Program-made: the position numbers and the translations under genes
Notes under the pieces: model-generated
The model's input: the letters and a program-made list of their open reading frames with translations, nothing else
What the model was told of the DNA's origin: nothing
Databases searched by the model: none
Shown here: piece after piece, positions 34,375-43,401 of the stretch
Position numbering within the stretch: the stretch's first letter is position 1
Layout: every line of letters starts with the position of its first letter
Assembly: GCF_000710915.1 (NCBI RefSeq)
Contig: NZ_BAUA01000082.1
Location: forward strand, 1-64,000
DNA length: 64,000 bases
Source of the DNA: Nocardia brasiliensis IFM 10847
Lineage (GTDB): Bacteria > Actinomycetota > Actinomycetes > Mycobacteriales > Mycobacteriaceae
Direction of reading: 5' to 3'

Positions 34375-35808
34375 ATGCCGAGCGAGACGACCGAATACGA
34401 CGTCATCGTGATCGGTGGCGGACCGGCGGGCGAGAACGCCGCCGCCTACGCGATCGCCGGGAGCGAGCGCACCGCCGTGATCGTGGAACGCGAACTCGTC
34501 GGCGGCGAATGTTCCTACTGGGCCTGCATTCCCAGCAAGGCGCTGTTGCGGCCGGGTCATGTGCTCGCCGCCGCGCAGGCGATGGACGGGATCACCGCCA
34601 CCGGCCTCGACGTCGCCGCTGTGCTGCGGCGCCGCGATTCGTTCGCCGGGCACGACGACACCTCCCAGGTGAAATGGGCGAACGACAATCGCATCGACGT
34701 GCTGCGTGGCACCGGGCGACTCGCCGGTCCGCGCCGCGTCGAGGTCGACGGCCGGATTCTGACCGCACGCCACGCGGTGGTGCTGGCGACCGGCACCACC
34801 GCGAACGTTCCCGACATACCCGGCCTGCGCGCCGCGCTGCCGTGGATCTCCCGCGACGCCACGAATCTGCACGAGGTGCCCGAGCGGGTGCTCATCATCG
34901 GCGGCGGGGTCGTCGCGTGCGAGGCGGCGACCTGGTTGGCCGCGCTCGGCGCGCAGGTCAGCCTGGTCGTGCGCGGCGGTGGCGTGCTGGCCGCCGCGGA
35001 ACCGTTCGCGGGCGAACGCGTCGTCGCGGCGCTCACCGAGCGCGGCGTGCGCGTCCTGCTGAACACCGCGCCGGTGCGCGTGCACCGCCCCGACGCGAAG
35101 GACACCGGCGAAGGACGCGTGCACGGCGGCCCGATCACCGTGTGGCTGCACAGTGCGCAGGGCGAGGACGAAATCGAGGTCGACGAGATCATCGTGGCCG
35201 CGGGACGCGCCCCGGCCACCGCGGGTCTCGGCTTGGCCGAAGTCGGCCTGCCGGACGGCTACGTCGAGGTCGACGACCAACTGACCGTGCGTGGCGTGGA
35301 CGGCGACTGGCTGTACTGCGTCGGCGACCTGAACCACCGCGCCGCCCTCACGCATATGGGCAAGTACCAGGCCAGGGTGTGCGGTGACGTGATCGCGGCC
35401 CGCGCCGAAGGGCGTCCGCTCACCGACGCCCGGTTCGCGGCGAGCGCCGATCACGCGCAGGTCCCCCAGGTGGTGTTCACCGCGCCGGAGGTGGCCTCCG
35501 TCGGGCTCACCGAGGCGGCCGCACGCGCCGCGGGCCACGCCGTCGAGACGGTGGAACTCGATATCGCGGTGGCCGGATCCTCGTTGGCGCGCAACGACTT
35601 CGCGGGCCACGCCAAGCTGGTCATCGATTCGGCCACCGACACCCTGCTCGGCGCCACCTTCGTCGGCCCCGAGGTGGGCGAGCAGCTGCACGCGGCCACC
35701 ATCGCGGTGGTGGGCAAGGTACCGCTGGCAACTCTGTGGCACGCAGTGCCTGCGTTTCCCGCCGTGAGCGAGTTCTGGTTACGTCTGTTGGAGGCCCGCC
35801 GCGCGTAG
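34375..35808 (+). CDS. Class I pyridine nucleotide-disulfide oxidoreductase
   Basis: The 477-residue flavoprotein has the FAD motif VIVIGGGPAGENAAAYA, the redox-active CxxxxC in GGECSYWACIPSK, the NAD(P) motif VLIIGGGVVACEAATWLAALG, and the second FAD motif WLYCVGDLN. The C-terminal dimer interface has LWHAVPAFPAVSEFW, supplying the His-Glu pair expected in this class. It resembles mercuric reductase/lipoamide dehydrogenase-like enzymes, but the physiological disulfide or quinone acceptor is unknown. It starts MPSETTEYDVIVIGGG at 34375. Confidence 0.9.
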   Translation: MPSETTEYDVIVIGGGPAGENAAAYAIAGSERTAVIVERELVGGECSYWACIPSKALLRPGHVLAAAQAMDGITATGLDVAAVLRRRDSFAGHDDTSQVKWANDNRIDVLRGTGRLAGPRRVEVDGRILTARHAVVLATGTTANVPDIPGLRAALPWISRDATNLHEVPERVLIIGGGVVACEAATWLAALGAQVSLVVRGGGVLAAAEPFAGERVVAALTERGVRVLLNTAPVRVHRPDAKDTGEGRVHGGPITVWLHSAQGEDEIEVDEIIVAAGRAPATAGLGLAEVGLPDGYVEVDDQLTVRGVDGDWLYCVGDLNHRAALTHMGKYQARVCGDVIAARAEGRPLTDARFAASADHAQVPQVVFTAPEVASVGLTEAAARAAGHAVETVELDIAVAGSSLARNDFAGHAKLVIDSATDTLLGATFVGPEVGEQLHAATIAVVGKVPLATLWHAVPAFPAVSEFWLRLLEARRA

Positions 35809-35821
35809 CTACCATCGGTGA

Positions 35822-37339
35822 ATGGTGGCATCGACAGATATCCAGACCGCCGACGGAGTCGTCCGGGGTCGTCGTGGCCGCCGCGTGCTGCGCTGGCGGT
35901 CCCTCCCCTACGCGGCCGCACCGGTGGGTGACTTGCGTTTTCGCGCCCCGCGGCCGGCGGTCCCCTGGACCGGGGTGCGCGAGTGCACCGAGTTCGGGTT
36001 CGCCGCGATGCAGCACCGCACCGGCGCGCGGATCGGGCCGCGGCGCTACCAGCCCACCAACGAGGACGCGCTGACACTGAATGTCACCGTGCCCGTCACA
36101 CCGTCCACCACGCCGCGCCCGGTCCTCGTGTTCATCCACGGCGGCGGGTACCTCATCGGCACCTCGGCACTGGGCCTCTACTCCGGTGCCCGGCTGGCGC
36201 TGCGCGGGGACGTGATCATGGTGTCGCTGAACTACCGGCTCGGCGCGTTCGGTTATGTCGACTTCAGTGAATTCAGCACTCCGGAGCACACTTTCGAGTC
36301 GAACCTGGGGCTGCGCGACCAGGTCGCCGCGTTGCGCTGGGTGCGGGCCAATATCGCGGCGTTCGGCGGCGATCCGGACAACGTGACGATCTTCGGCGAA
36401 TCGGCGGGCGCGCACGCGGTATTGAGCCTGCTCGCCACGCCTGCCGCGAAAGGCCTCTTCCATCAAGCTATTTCGCAGAGCCCGCCGGCGGACTGGGCGA
36501 TGACCGCCGAGGACGCCCGGGCCTTCGCGCGCCGGTGCGTCACCGAACTCGGCGCCACACCGGAGACCGCGGCGCGGACGCTGCGCACCGCGAGCGCCAA
36601 CGATATTCGGCGCGCGGTCGACCGGAGCAGCGGCCGGGTGCTGCGCGAACATCGCGGCCTGTTCCCGGTCGCTCCGGTGGTCGACGGCGATTTCCTGCCG
36701 CAGGCGCCGATCGACGCGATCGTCGACGGCAATGCGCACCGGGTGCCGCTGATCATCGGGACCAACCGCGACGAAGGGACGCTGTTCGCGAAGTTCGCCG
36801 ACTCGCTGCCCACCACCGCGCAGCGCCTGCGGGCCGCGGTCGGCTCCGCCGAGGCCGAATCCCGTATCGCGGCAGCCTATCCCGGGTATCCAGCGGCGCG
36901 GGCAGCCGTGCGCGCGGGCGGTGATTTCGTCTTCTGGCGCCCCTCGGTCCGCGTGATGGCGGGGCACAGCAAGTACGCGCCCACCTACGCCTACCGGTAC
37001 GACTTCGCGCCGCGCGCGTTGCAACTCCTGGGCCTCGGGGCCTCCCATGCCACCGACCTCGTCCCCGTCTTCGGCGGCGGCGAGGCCTCGTTCGGCATCG
37101 CCTTCACCGCGGCGGGCGGCCGGCGCGGGCTACAAGCCGTGACCCGCCAGTTCCAGGACAACTGGCTCGCGCTCGCGCGCACCGGCGCGCCGCTGCCGTC
37201 CTGGCCGCCCTACACCGAGTCCCGCCGCACGACGCTGATCATCGATTACCCCACGCGCGTGGAGCACGACCCGGATCAGGCCAAACGCCTTGCCTGGCAA
37301 GACATCCGAATTCCCACCCTGCGCGCGCGGGCTACTTGA
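35822..37339 (+). CDS. Type B carboxylesterase
   Basis: The 505-residue alpha/beta hydrolase has the oxyanion-hole HGGGYLIG, the nucleophile elbow FGESAGAHA, the acid in GTNRDEGTLF and the catalytic His in GASHATDLVPVFG. There is no signal peptide, so it is probably cytosolic. Substrate unknown; the family hydrolyses carboxylic esters. It begins 13 bases after the disulfide oxidoreductase and its stop overlaps the stop of the convergent Fpg/Nei gene by eight bases. Confidence 0.92.
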   Translation: MVASTDIQTADGVVRGRRGRRVLRWRSLPYAAAPVGDLRFRAPRPAVPWTGVRECTEFGFAAMQHRTGARIGPRRYQPTNEDALTLNVTVPVTPSTTPRPVLVFIHGGGYLIGTSALGLYSGARLALRGDVIMVSLNYRLGAFGYVDFSEFSTPEHTFESNLGLRDQVAALRWVRANIAAFGGDPDNVTIFGESAGAHAVLSLLATPAAKGLFHQAISQSPPADWAMTAEDARAFARRCVTELGATPETAARTLRTASANDIRRAVDRSSGRVLREHRGLFPVAPVVDGDFLPQAPIDAIVDGNAHRVPLIIGTNRDEGTLFAKFADSLPTTAQRLRAAVGSAEAESRIAAAYPGYPAARAAVRAGGDFVFWRPSVRVMAGHSKYAPTYAYRYDFAPRALQLLGLGASHATDLVPVFGGGEASFGIAFTAAGGRRGLQAVTRQFQDNWLALARTGAPLPSWPPYTESRRTTLIIDYPTRVEHDPDQAKRLAWQDIRIPTLRARAT

Positions 37340-38201
37340 GCAGGCGCGACATCCGGCGGTCGGCCAAGATCTTGCCGCCGGTCTGACAGGTCGGGCAATA
37401 CTGGAAGGAACGCTCCGCGTAGGAGACCTCACGGACGGTGTCGCCGCAGACCGGGCACGGCAGACCGGTCCGGGCGTGCACCTGCATGCCGGAGCGTTTC
37501 TCGCCCTTGAGCCGGGCGGCGTCCTGGCCGACCGACCGCTGCACGGCGTCGGACAGCACCGCCCGCATCGCCGCGTACAGTTCGGAGACCTTGTCCACCG
37601 CAAGGGTTTTGGTGTTGGCGAACGGCGATATCCGGGCGGTGTGCAGTATTTCGTCGGAGTAGGCGTTGCCGATGCCCGCCAGCAGGGACTGGTCGACGAT
37701 CGCGGTCTTGATCCGCTGCGAGGCGCCGCGCAGGATCTCGGCGAACTCCTCCTCGGTCACCGCGAGCGCGTCGGGGCCGAGCCGGGCGATGCCGGGGACC
37801 AGCTTCGGGTCGTCCACGATGTACACCGCGAGCCGCTTCTTGGTGCCGGCCTCGGTCAGATCGATCGCGGGCGTCGCGCCCTCGGGGGTGAAGAAGTGCA
37901 CGCGCAACGCCAGCGGACTCTTGCCGCCCGGCTTCGGCGGCGTCTGGCTGGGTTCGTCGATCCAGCGCAACCAGCCACCGCGGGACAGATGCGTGATCAG
38001 CCACAGCCCGCCGCAGTCCATGCCGAGGAATTTGCCCCAGCGGCCCGCGCCCGTCACGTCCCGGCCGGACAGCGCGGTCACCGGCGGATCGAAGGTCTTC
38101 ACGGCGCTCAACGCCGCGACATCCACACGCCCCACCACGGCGCCGACCGCATGTTCCCGCAGGAACTGCGCCAACGCCTCCACTTCAGGTAGTTCGGGCA
38201 C
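37332..38201 (-). CDS. Fpg/Nei family DNA glycosylase
   Basis: The 289-residue base-excision repair enzyme starts MPELPEVEAL, with the catalytic Pro2 and Glu3. It has the conserved Lys in GRWGKFLGMD, the H2TH region SLLAGIGNAYSDEILHTARISPF and a C-terminal zinc finger CPVC...CPTC with the trailing Arg-rich RRMSRLLK. All catalytic elements are present, so it is probably active on oxidised bases. The neighbourhood near pgi corresponds to Rv0944, which is shorter in M. tuberculosis. Confidence 0.93.
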   Translation of the reverse strand: MPELPEVEALAQFLREHAVGAVVGRVDVAALSAVKTFDPPVTALSGRDVTGAGRWGKFLGMDCGGLWLITHLSRGGWLRWIDEPSQTPPKPGGKSPLALRVHFFTPEGATPAIDLTEAGTKKRLAVYIVDDPKLVPGIARLGPDALAVTEEEFAEILRGASQRIKTAIVDQSLLAGIGNAYSDEILHTARISPFANTKTLAVDKVSELYAAMRAVLSDAVQRSVGQDAARLKGEKRSGMQVHARTGLPCPVCGDTVREVSYAERSFQYCPTCQTGGKILADRRMSRLLK

Positions 38202-38254
38202 ATGCCCAGGCTACCGGCGACCACCGACATCAGCAGGCCGGTCGGGCTCGGAGT

Positions 38255-38992
38255 TCAGCCGCGACGCAGCAGGTAGACGTCCATGATCCAGCCTTTTTCG
38301 GCACGCAAGCGGGTCCGGCGCTCGACGATCTGCTGTTCGACCTCGCGCAGCGGGCCCGCGATCAAGGTCTCGTCCGGCATGCCGAGGTAGGCGCCCCACC
38401 AAATGTGCACGTCGTTCCCCGGCACCTCGGTGAACGCGCACTCGCCGTCCAGCATCACCACCGCCGAATCGGCGAGCCCTTCCGCCCGCAACCGCCGACC
38501 TGTCGTGATGTGCACCGGCTCGCCGATCCGATGCAGCACCATCCGATGCCGTGCGGCCAGTGCCTGCACGCTGGTGACTCCCGGGATCACCTCGTAGTCG
38601 AACCGCACGGCGCCGCGGGCGAGCACCCGCTCGATCATCCGCAGGGTGCTGTCGTACAGGGACGGGTCGCCCCACACCAGCATGCCGCCGACGCCCTCGG
38701 CCGCGGCGAACGCCGCCTCCAGCAACGCCGCCCGGCGCTCGTGCCAGTCCTCGACGACGCCCTGGTAGTCGGCGGGCGCGCGGTCGCGCGGCGGATCGGC
38801 GATCTCCACGATCCGATACGGCCGCTCGACGTGCTCGGCCAGGATCGCGGTCCGCACGTCGACCAGCTCCTGTTTCTCCGCGCCCTTGCCGATCACGAAG
38901 AACACGTCGACCTGCCGCAGCGCTTTGACGGCCTGCACCGTCACCTGGTCGGGATCGCCCGCGCCGATGCCGATGACCGAGAGCTTGTGCAT
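38255..38992 (-). CDS. cobF: Precorrin-6A synthase (deacetylating)
   Basis: This SAM-dependent methyltransferase of aerobic cobalamin synthesis methylates C1 of precorrin-5 with loss of acetate. The 245-residue protein starts MHKLSVIGIGAGDPDQVTVQAVKAL, the tetrapyrrole methylase N-terminus, and has MLVWGDPSLYDSTLRM and DYEVIPGVTSVQALAARHRM. It ends DVYLLRRG, typical of CobF. No other cob genes and no cobalamin riboswitch are nearby; only 43 bases separate it from the divergent thyA. Confidence 0.93.
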   Translation of the reverse strand: MHKLSVIGIGAGDPDQVTVQAVKALRQVDVFFVIGKGAEKQELVDVRTAILAEHVERPYRIVEIADPPRDRAPADYQGVVEDWHERRAALLEAAFAAAEGVGGMLVWGDPSLYDSTLRMIERVLARGAVRFDYEVIPGVTSVQALAARHRMVLHRIGEPVHITTGRRLRAEGLADSAVVMLDGECAFTEVPGNDVHIWWGAYLGMPDETLIAGPLREVEQQIVERRTRLRAEKGWIMDVYLLRRG

Positions 38993-39035
38993 GCGCCGAG
39001 CTTGCCAAACGCCGCGAAGACTAGAGTTGGCAGGC

Positions 39036-39839
39036 GTGGCGACGACCGATACCCAGTACGAGGACCTGCTCCGACTGGTACTCGCATCCGGCACGAACAA
39101 GGCGGACCGCACCGGCACCGGCACGCGCAGCATCTTCGGTCACCAGTTGCGCTATGACCTGTCCAAGGGCTTCCCGCTGATCACCACCAAAAAAGTGCAT
39201 CTGAAGTCGATCGTCTACGAGTTGCTGTGGTTCCTGCGCGGCGATTCCAACGCGACCTGGTTGCAGGAGCACGGCGTGTCCATCTGGGACGAATGGGCTG
39301 ATGCCGAGGGCGAACTGGGCCCGGTCTACGGCGTCCAGTGGCGGTCCTGGCCGACGCCGGACGGCACCCATATCGATCAGATCGCCGAGGTCCTGCAGAC
39401 GCTGCGCACCAACCCGGACTCGCGGCGCATGCTGGTATCGGCCTGGAACGTCGCTGAATTGAACAAGATGGCGCTGGCCCCCTGCCACGCCTTCTTCCAG
39501 TTCTACGTGGCCGACGGGCGACTGTCCTGCCAGCTGTATCAGCGCAGTGCCGACCTCTTCCTCGGCGTGCCGTTCAATATCGCCAGCTACGCGCTGCTCA
39601 CCCACATGGTGGCGCAGCAGACCGAGCTCGAGCCCGGCGATTTCATCTGGACCGGTGGCGACTGCCATATCTACGACAACCACCTCGACCAGGTCGACGA
39701 GCAGCTGTCCCGGGATCCGTACCCCTTCCCGACGCTGCGCCTGCGTCCCGCGCCGACGCTGTTCGACTACGTCTACGAGGACGTGGAAGTGGTCGGCTAC
39801 CAGCATCATCCGGCGATCAAGGCACCGGTCGCGGTGTGA
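39036..39839 (+). CDS. thyA: Thymidylate synthase
   Basis: ThyA (267 residues) methylates dUMP to dTMP using methylene-THF. Motifs include RTGTGTRSIFGHQLRYDL, LLWFLRGDSNATWLQEHGVSIWDEWA, the catalytic Cys in LAPCHAFFQFYV, QLYQRSADLFLGVPFNIASYALLTHM and HIYDNHLDQV. The GTG at 39036 matches the family N-terminus. Its stop overlaps the dfrA start in a GTGA arrangement, so dTMP synthesis and regeneration of THF are coupled. Confidence 0.97.
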   Translation: MATTDTQYEDLLRLVLASGTNKADRTGTGTRSIFGHQLRYDLSKGFPLITTKKVHLKSIVYELLWFLRGDSNATWLQEHGVSIWDEWADAEGELGPVYGVQWRSWPTPDGTHIDQIAEVLQTLRTNPDSRRMLVSAWNVAELNKMALAPCHAFFQFYVADGRLSCQLYQRSADLFLGVPFNIASYALLTHMVAQQTELEPGDFIWTGGDCHIYDNHLDQVDEQLSRDPYPFPTLRLRPAPTLFDYVYEDVEVVGYQHHPAIKAPVAV

Positions 39840-40372
39840 ACGACCACGCCCGTATCCGCCGGCACGGCAGCGGCGCCCGCACGATCGGTTTGATCTGGGC
39901 GCAGACGCCCGACGGCGTCATCGGCGCCGACAACGCCATTCCCTGGCGGGTGCCCGAGGACATGGCGAACTTCAAGGCCGTCACCATGGGTCACCCGGTG
40001 ATCATGGGCAGGCGGACCTGGGATTCGCTGCCGCCCCGATTCCGTCCGCTGGTGGGTCGCCGCAACATCGTGGTGACCAGACAGCCCGACTGGGCCGCCG
40101 CCGGTGCCGAACGCGCGGGCTCGGTGCCCGAGGCGCTGGCGCTGAGCGGCCAGGACACCGTGTGGATCGCCGGCGGCGGTGAGATCTACCGGGCCGCCAT
40201 GGCTTTCGCCACCGACCTGCTCGTCACGGAGGTGGACACCGAGGTAGCCGGCGATGCCTACGCGCCCGCCATCGGCCCGGAGTGGAAGGACGCCGACACG
40301 TCGCCGTGGCACGCCTCGACCTCCGGCGTGAACTATCGAATCCGCCGTTATATCCGCAGGTCTGCCGACTGA
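39836..40372 (+). CDS. dfrA: Dihydrofolate reductase
   Basis: DHFR (178 residues) regenerates tetrahydrofolate used by ThyA, PurN and PurH. It shows IGLIWAQTPDGVIGADNAIPWRVPEDMANFKAVTMGHPVIMGRRTW, with the catalytic Asp in PEDM, and WIAGGGEIYRAAM for NADPH binding. A 15-residue Arg-rich N-terminal extension precedes the conserved core when read from the GTG that overlaps thyA. It is the folate target of trimethoprim-type inhibitors. Confidence 0.97.
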   Translation: MNDHARIRRHGSGARTIGLIWAQTPDGVIGADNAIPWRVPEDMANFKAVTMGHPVIMGRRTWDSLPPRFRPLVGRRNIVVTRQPDWAAAGAERAGSVPEALALSGQDTVWIAGGGEIYRAAMAFATDLLVTEVDTEVAGDAYAPAIGPEWKDADTSPWHASTSGVNYRIRRYIRRSAD

Positions 40373-40570
40373 TCGCGGTCGAGTCACCGATCCGCGCGCC
40401 TCGCACGACACCGTTCGATCACAGAACGCCGCCACCCCGCAAACCGGACACGAGAGGCTGCGCGGTCGGGCATACTCCAGGGTAAGTGGCGCCCGGGCCC
40501 AGTCCGCCCGAGTCCCCGAGCCGATGCGACCAGCCCTCGCACCGGCTGCTGTCATTGCGAAAGGCGGTCC

Positions 40571-40897
40571 ATGGACAAGAAATCGCTGACTGCGGTTGCT
40601 CGGCAACAACTCAAGTTGGCCAGCACCGCCACGAGCGGACGTAGTTCGCAGACGATCTACGGCGGTCACGCGAACACGTTGCGCCAGACCGTGGTCGGCC
40701 TCAGTGCGGGCCAGAGCCTGGCCGAGCACGACAACGCGGGCGAGGCCACCCTGCTCGTGCTCAGCGGCACGCTCACCCTGATCAGCGGCGCCAACGAGTG
40801 GAAGGGCTCGACCGGCGACCTGCTGGTGGTGCCCAAGGCCAGGCACAGCGTCAAAGCCGTCGACGACGTGGCCTTCCTGCTGACAGTCGCCAAGTAG
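40571..40897 (+). CDS. Small cupin-domain protein
   Basis: The 108-residue protein forms a single cupin barrel: QTVVGLSAGQSLAEHDNAGEATLLVLSGTLTLISGANEWKGSTGDLLVVPKARHSVKAVDDVAFLLTVAK. The metal-site pattern (H, E and a later H) is incomplete compared with classical cupins. AAAGGCGG lies upstream of the ATG. It precedes the Dyp-peroxidase/encapsulin pair by about 60 bases on the same strand and may be cotranscribed with it. The 198-base gap before it shows nothing specific. Confidence 0.85.
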   Translation: MDKKSLTAVARQQLKLASTATSGRSSQTIYGGHANTLRQTVVGLSAGQSLAEHDNAGEATLLVLSGTLTLISGANEWKGSTGDLLVVPKARHSVKAVDDVAFLLTVAK

Positions 40898-40956
40898 TAG
40901 CCGGGAGCCCGTGCCGCCTGCTCGGTGATCTTGGTACGGGCATTAGGCTCTTGGCT

Positions 40957-41976
40957 ATGAGCGAGCCGCAGTCGATTCTTGAACCGCTCACGCCGGCCGC
41001 GATCTTCCTCGTGGCCACCATCGACGAGGGCGGCGAGGCGGTTGTGCGGGACACGCTCGCCGATATCGCCGGACTGCGCCGCTCGGTCGGCTTCCGCATT
41101 CCCGGCGCCGGGCTCAGCTGCGTCACCGCGATCGGCTCCGCAGCCTGGGATCGGCTCTTCGCCGGGCCCAAGCCCGCCGAACTGCACGAGTTCCCCGGCT
41201 TCGTCGGCGCACAGCACCGTGCCCCCGCGACGCCGGGCGATCTGCTGTTCCACATCCGGGCACAGAATCAGGACGCCTGCTTCGAACTCGCCATGACCAT
41301 CGGCGACCGGCTGGCGGGCGCGGCCACCATCGTGGACGAGACCATCGGCTTCCGCTACTTCGAACAGCGCGACCTGCTCGGGTTCGTGGACGGCACGGAG
41401 AACCCCGAGGGTCAGTCGGCCTACGCGGCCGCGCTGGTCGGCGACGAGGATCCCGAATTCCGCGGCGGCAGTTACGTCATCGTGCAGAAATACCTGCACC
41501 CGCTGGCGGACTGGCGGGCGCTGACGGTCGAGCAGCAGGAAAAGATCATCGGCCGTACCAAGCTGGACGATTTCGAGCTCTCCGACGCGGACAAGCCGGC
41601 GGACTCGCACGTCGCGGTGAACACCATCGTCGACGCCGACGGCACCGAACGCGAGATCCTGCGCGCCAACATGCCGTTCGGCAGCGTCAAGGACGGCGAA
41701 TTCGGCACCTACTACATCGCGTACGCGGCCACGCCCAGCGTCACCGAGCTGATGCTGACGCGCATGTTCGTCGGCACCGAAGAAGCGGCCTACGACCGCA
41801 TCCTCGATTTCTCCATCGCGGTCACCGGCACTTCGTTCTTCGCGCCGACCGTCGATTTTCTCGAAGAACTTCCCCCACCGCCGGACGACACCGCAGCAGC
41901 AGAAGACGTGCAGCCCAACGACATCGGCGCTGGCTCACTCGGTATCGGCACGTTGAAAAGGAGCAGGCAGTCATGA
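40957..41976 (+). CDS. Dyp-type heme peroxidase with encapsulin-targeting tail
   Basis: The 339-residue heme enzyme has the GFVDGTENP motif with the catalytic Asp (DGTEN), the proximal heme His in DSHVAVNT and the family segment GTYYIAYAATP. After the enzyme domain come an acidic linker and the last 14 residues GSLGIGTLKRSRQS, matching the encapsulin cargo-loading peptide consensus (GSLxIGSLKG). Dyp peroxidases of this kind are packed in encapsulin nanocompartments and deal with peroxide stress. The stop overlaps the encapsulin ATG (ATGA), ensuring co-translation of cargo and shell. Confidence 0.94.
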   Translation: MSEPQSILEPLTPAAIFLVATIDEGGEAVVRDTLADIAGLRRSVGFRIPGAGLSCVTAIGSAAWDRLFAGPKPAELHEFPGFVGAQHRAPATPGDLLFHIRAQNQDACFELAMTIGDRLAGAATIVDETIGFRYFEQRDLLGFVDGTENPEGQSAYAAALVGDEDPEFRGGSYVIVQKYLHPLADWRALTVEQQEKIIGRTKLDDFELSDADKPADSHVAVNTIVDADGTEREILRANMPFGSVKDGEFGTYYIAYAATPSVTELMLTRMFVGTEEAAYDRILDFSIAVTGTSFFAPTVDFLEELPPPPDDTAAAEDVQPNDIGAGSLGIGTLKRSRQS

Positions 41977-42773
41977 ACAACCTCCATCGCGAACTCGCGC
42001 CGATCACCGACGAGGCATGGTCGGCGATCGAGGAAGAGGCGACGCGCACCTTCAAACGGCATATCGCGGGCCGCCGCGTCGTGGATGTGTCCGGCCCGCA
42101 CGGCTTGGACTACGCGGCCGTCGGCACCGGGCACACCAGCTCGATCGCGCCGCCCGCCGATGGCGTGCTCGCCCGCCAGCGCGTGGTCGCGCCACTGGTC
42201 GAGTTGCGGGTGCCGTTCCGGTTGTCCCGCGAGGAACTCGACAACGTGGAACGCGGCGCCAAGGACACCGATCTGGATCCGGTGAAGGACGCCGCGCAGA
42301 AGATCGCCTTCGCCGAGGACCGGGCCATCTTCGAGGGCTACCCGGCCGCGAATATCGCCGGCATCCGGGCCAGTTCGACCAACCAGGCGATCGCGCTGCC
42401 CAGCGATCCGCGCCAGGTGCCGGAGTCGGTGGCGCTCGCGTTGAGCGCGCTGCGCCTGGCGGGCGTCGACGGGCCGTACTCGGTGCTGTTGAGCGCGGAC
42501 CTGTTCACGGCGGTCAGCGAGACCTCCGATCACGGGCACCCGATCCGCACCCACATCGAACGCCTCATCCCGGACGGCGAGATCATCTGGGCGCCCGCCA
42601 TCGACGGCGCGTTCGTGCTCACCACCCGCGGTGGCGACTACGACCTGCGGCTCGGCCAGGACCTCTCCATCGGCTATCTGTCCCACGACGCCGAGTCGGT
42701 GCAGCTGTACTTCCAGCAGAGTCTCACCTTCCTGGTGTACACGGCCGAGGCCGCGGTCGCGCTCGAATCCTGA
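41973..42773 (+). CDS. Family 1 encapsulin shell protein
   Basis: The 266-residue HK97-fold protein begins MNNLHRELAPITDEAWSAIEEEATRTFKRHIAGRRVVDVSGPHG, typical of encapsulins, and contains FAEDRAIFEGYPAANIAGI and LGQDLSIGYLSHDAESVQLYFQQSLTF near the end. It self-assembles into an icosahedral compartment loaded through the tail of the upstream peroxidase. The cargo-shell gene order and overlap are the standard mycobacterial/nocardial arrangement. Confidence 0.96.
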   Translation: MNNLHRELAPITDEAWSAIEEEATRTFKRHIAGRRVVDVSGPHGLDYAAVGTGHTSSIAPPADGVLARQRVVAPLVELRVPFRLSREELDNVERGAKDTDLDPVKDAAQKIAFAEDRAIFEGYPAANIAGIRASSTNQAIALPSDPRQVPESVALALSALRLAGVDGPYSVLLSADLFTAVSETSDHGHPIRTHIERLIPDGEIIWAPAIDGAFVLTTRGGDYDLRLGQDLSIGYLSHDAESVQLYFQQSLTFLVYTAEAAVALES

Positions 42774-42840
42774 GCCGCGCGCGGGCACAGCGGCGCGGTA
42801 GCGTGTGCCGCAGCACAGCCGGACACAGGTGAGGTGAGCG

Positions 42841-43371
42841 ATGACGACGGTGCGCGCGGGCGTGGTGCCGGCTCAGCGGGCGGCGCTCTACAGCGCGCTC
42901 GCCGTCCTGGTGACCGCCGGACTGTGTGCGGGGGTGGTCGCGCTGTTCGGCGTCAACCGAGTGTTCACCGGGTTGCTTGCCGGTGCGGTCGCCGGGATCG
43001 CGGTGGCCGTCGCGCTGTTCACCCGGGACGCCGTCGTGCTCACCGAGCGCGCGATCTACCGGCGCACGCCGTGGACGCGGTCGAGCATCGACTGGGATCG
43101 GGTGGTCGCCGGGCGCTTCGCGCTCGACGACCGGGCCAGGTGGTCGCTCGCGCTCGATCTGACCGATGGCGCGGAACGCCACGGCGAACTGGTGCTGCTG
43201 GCCATCCCGCCGGTGCTCGGCCCGGTGTCCGGCGCCTACGACCTGCGTAAGCGGGAGCAGGTCAACGAGATTCGCGCCCTGCTGCGCAGCAAGCGGGTGC
43301 CGATCACCATCCTGCCGGAGATCGCCGGCGCGCTGCAGCAGCACTGGCGGATAGCGCCCCCGACGCACTGA
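42841..43371 (+). CDS. Two-TM membrane protein with PH-like domain
   Basis: The 176-residue protein has two adjacent membrane helices (about 12-35 and 40-60) followed by a soluble domain. The soluble part starts VVLTERAIYRRTPWTRSSIDWDRVVAGRFALDDRARWSLALDL, a bacterial PH-like (bPH) pattern. No function is assigned. It follows the encapsulin gene by 67 bases on the same strand and ends 30 bases before the convergent TetR gene. Confidence 0.75.
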   Translation: MTTVRAGVVPAQRAALYSALAVLVTAGLCAGVVALFGVNRVFTGLLAGAVAGIAVAVALFTRDAVVLTERAIYRRTPWTRSSIDWDRVVAGRFALDDRARWSLALDLTDGAERHGELVLLAIPPVLGPVSGAYDLRKREQVNEIRALLRSKRVPITILPEIAGALQQHWRIAPPTH

Positions 43372-43401
43372 CCTGCTCCCCAGTCCGCACTGCGCCGGTC
43401 C

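Noticed and set aside
38993..39035. Cobalamin riboswitch before cobF
   Set aside because: Only 43 bases separate cobF from thyA, far too short for this riboswitch, and no B12-box-like segment is visible.
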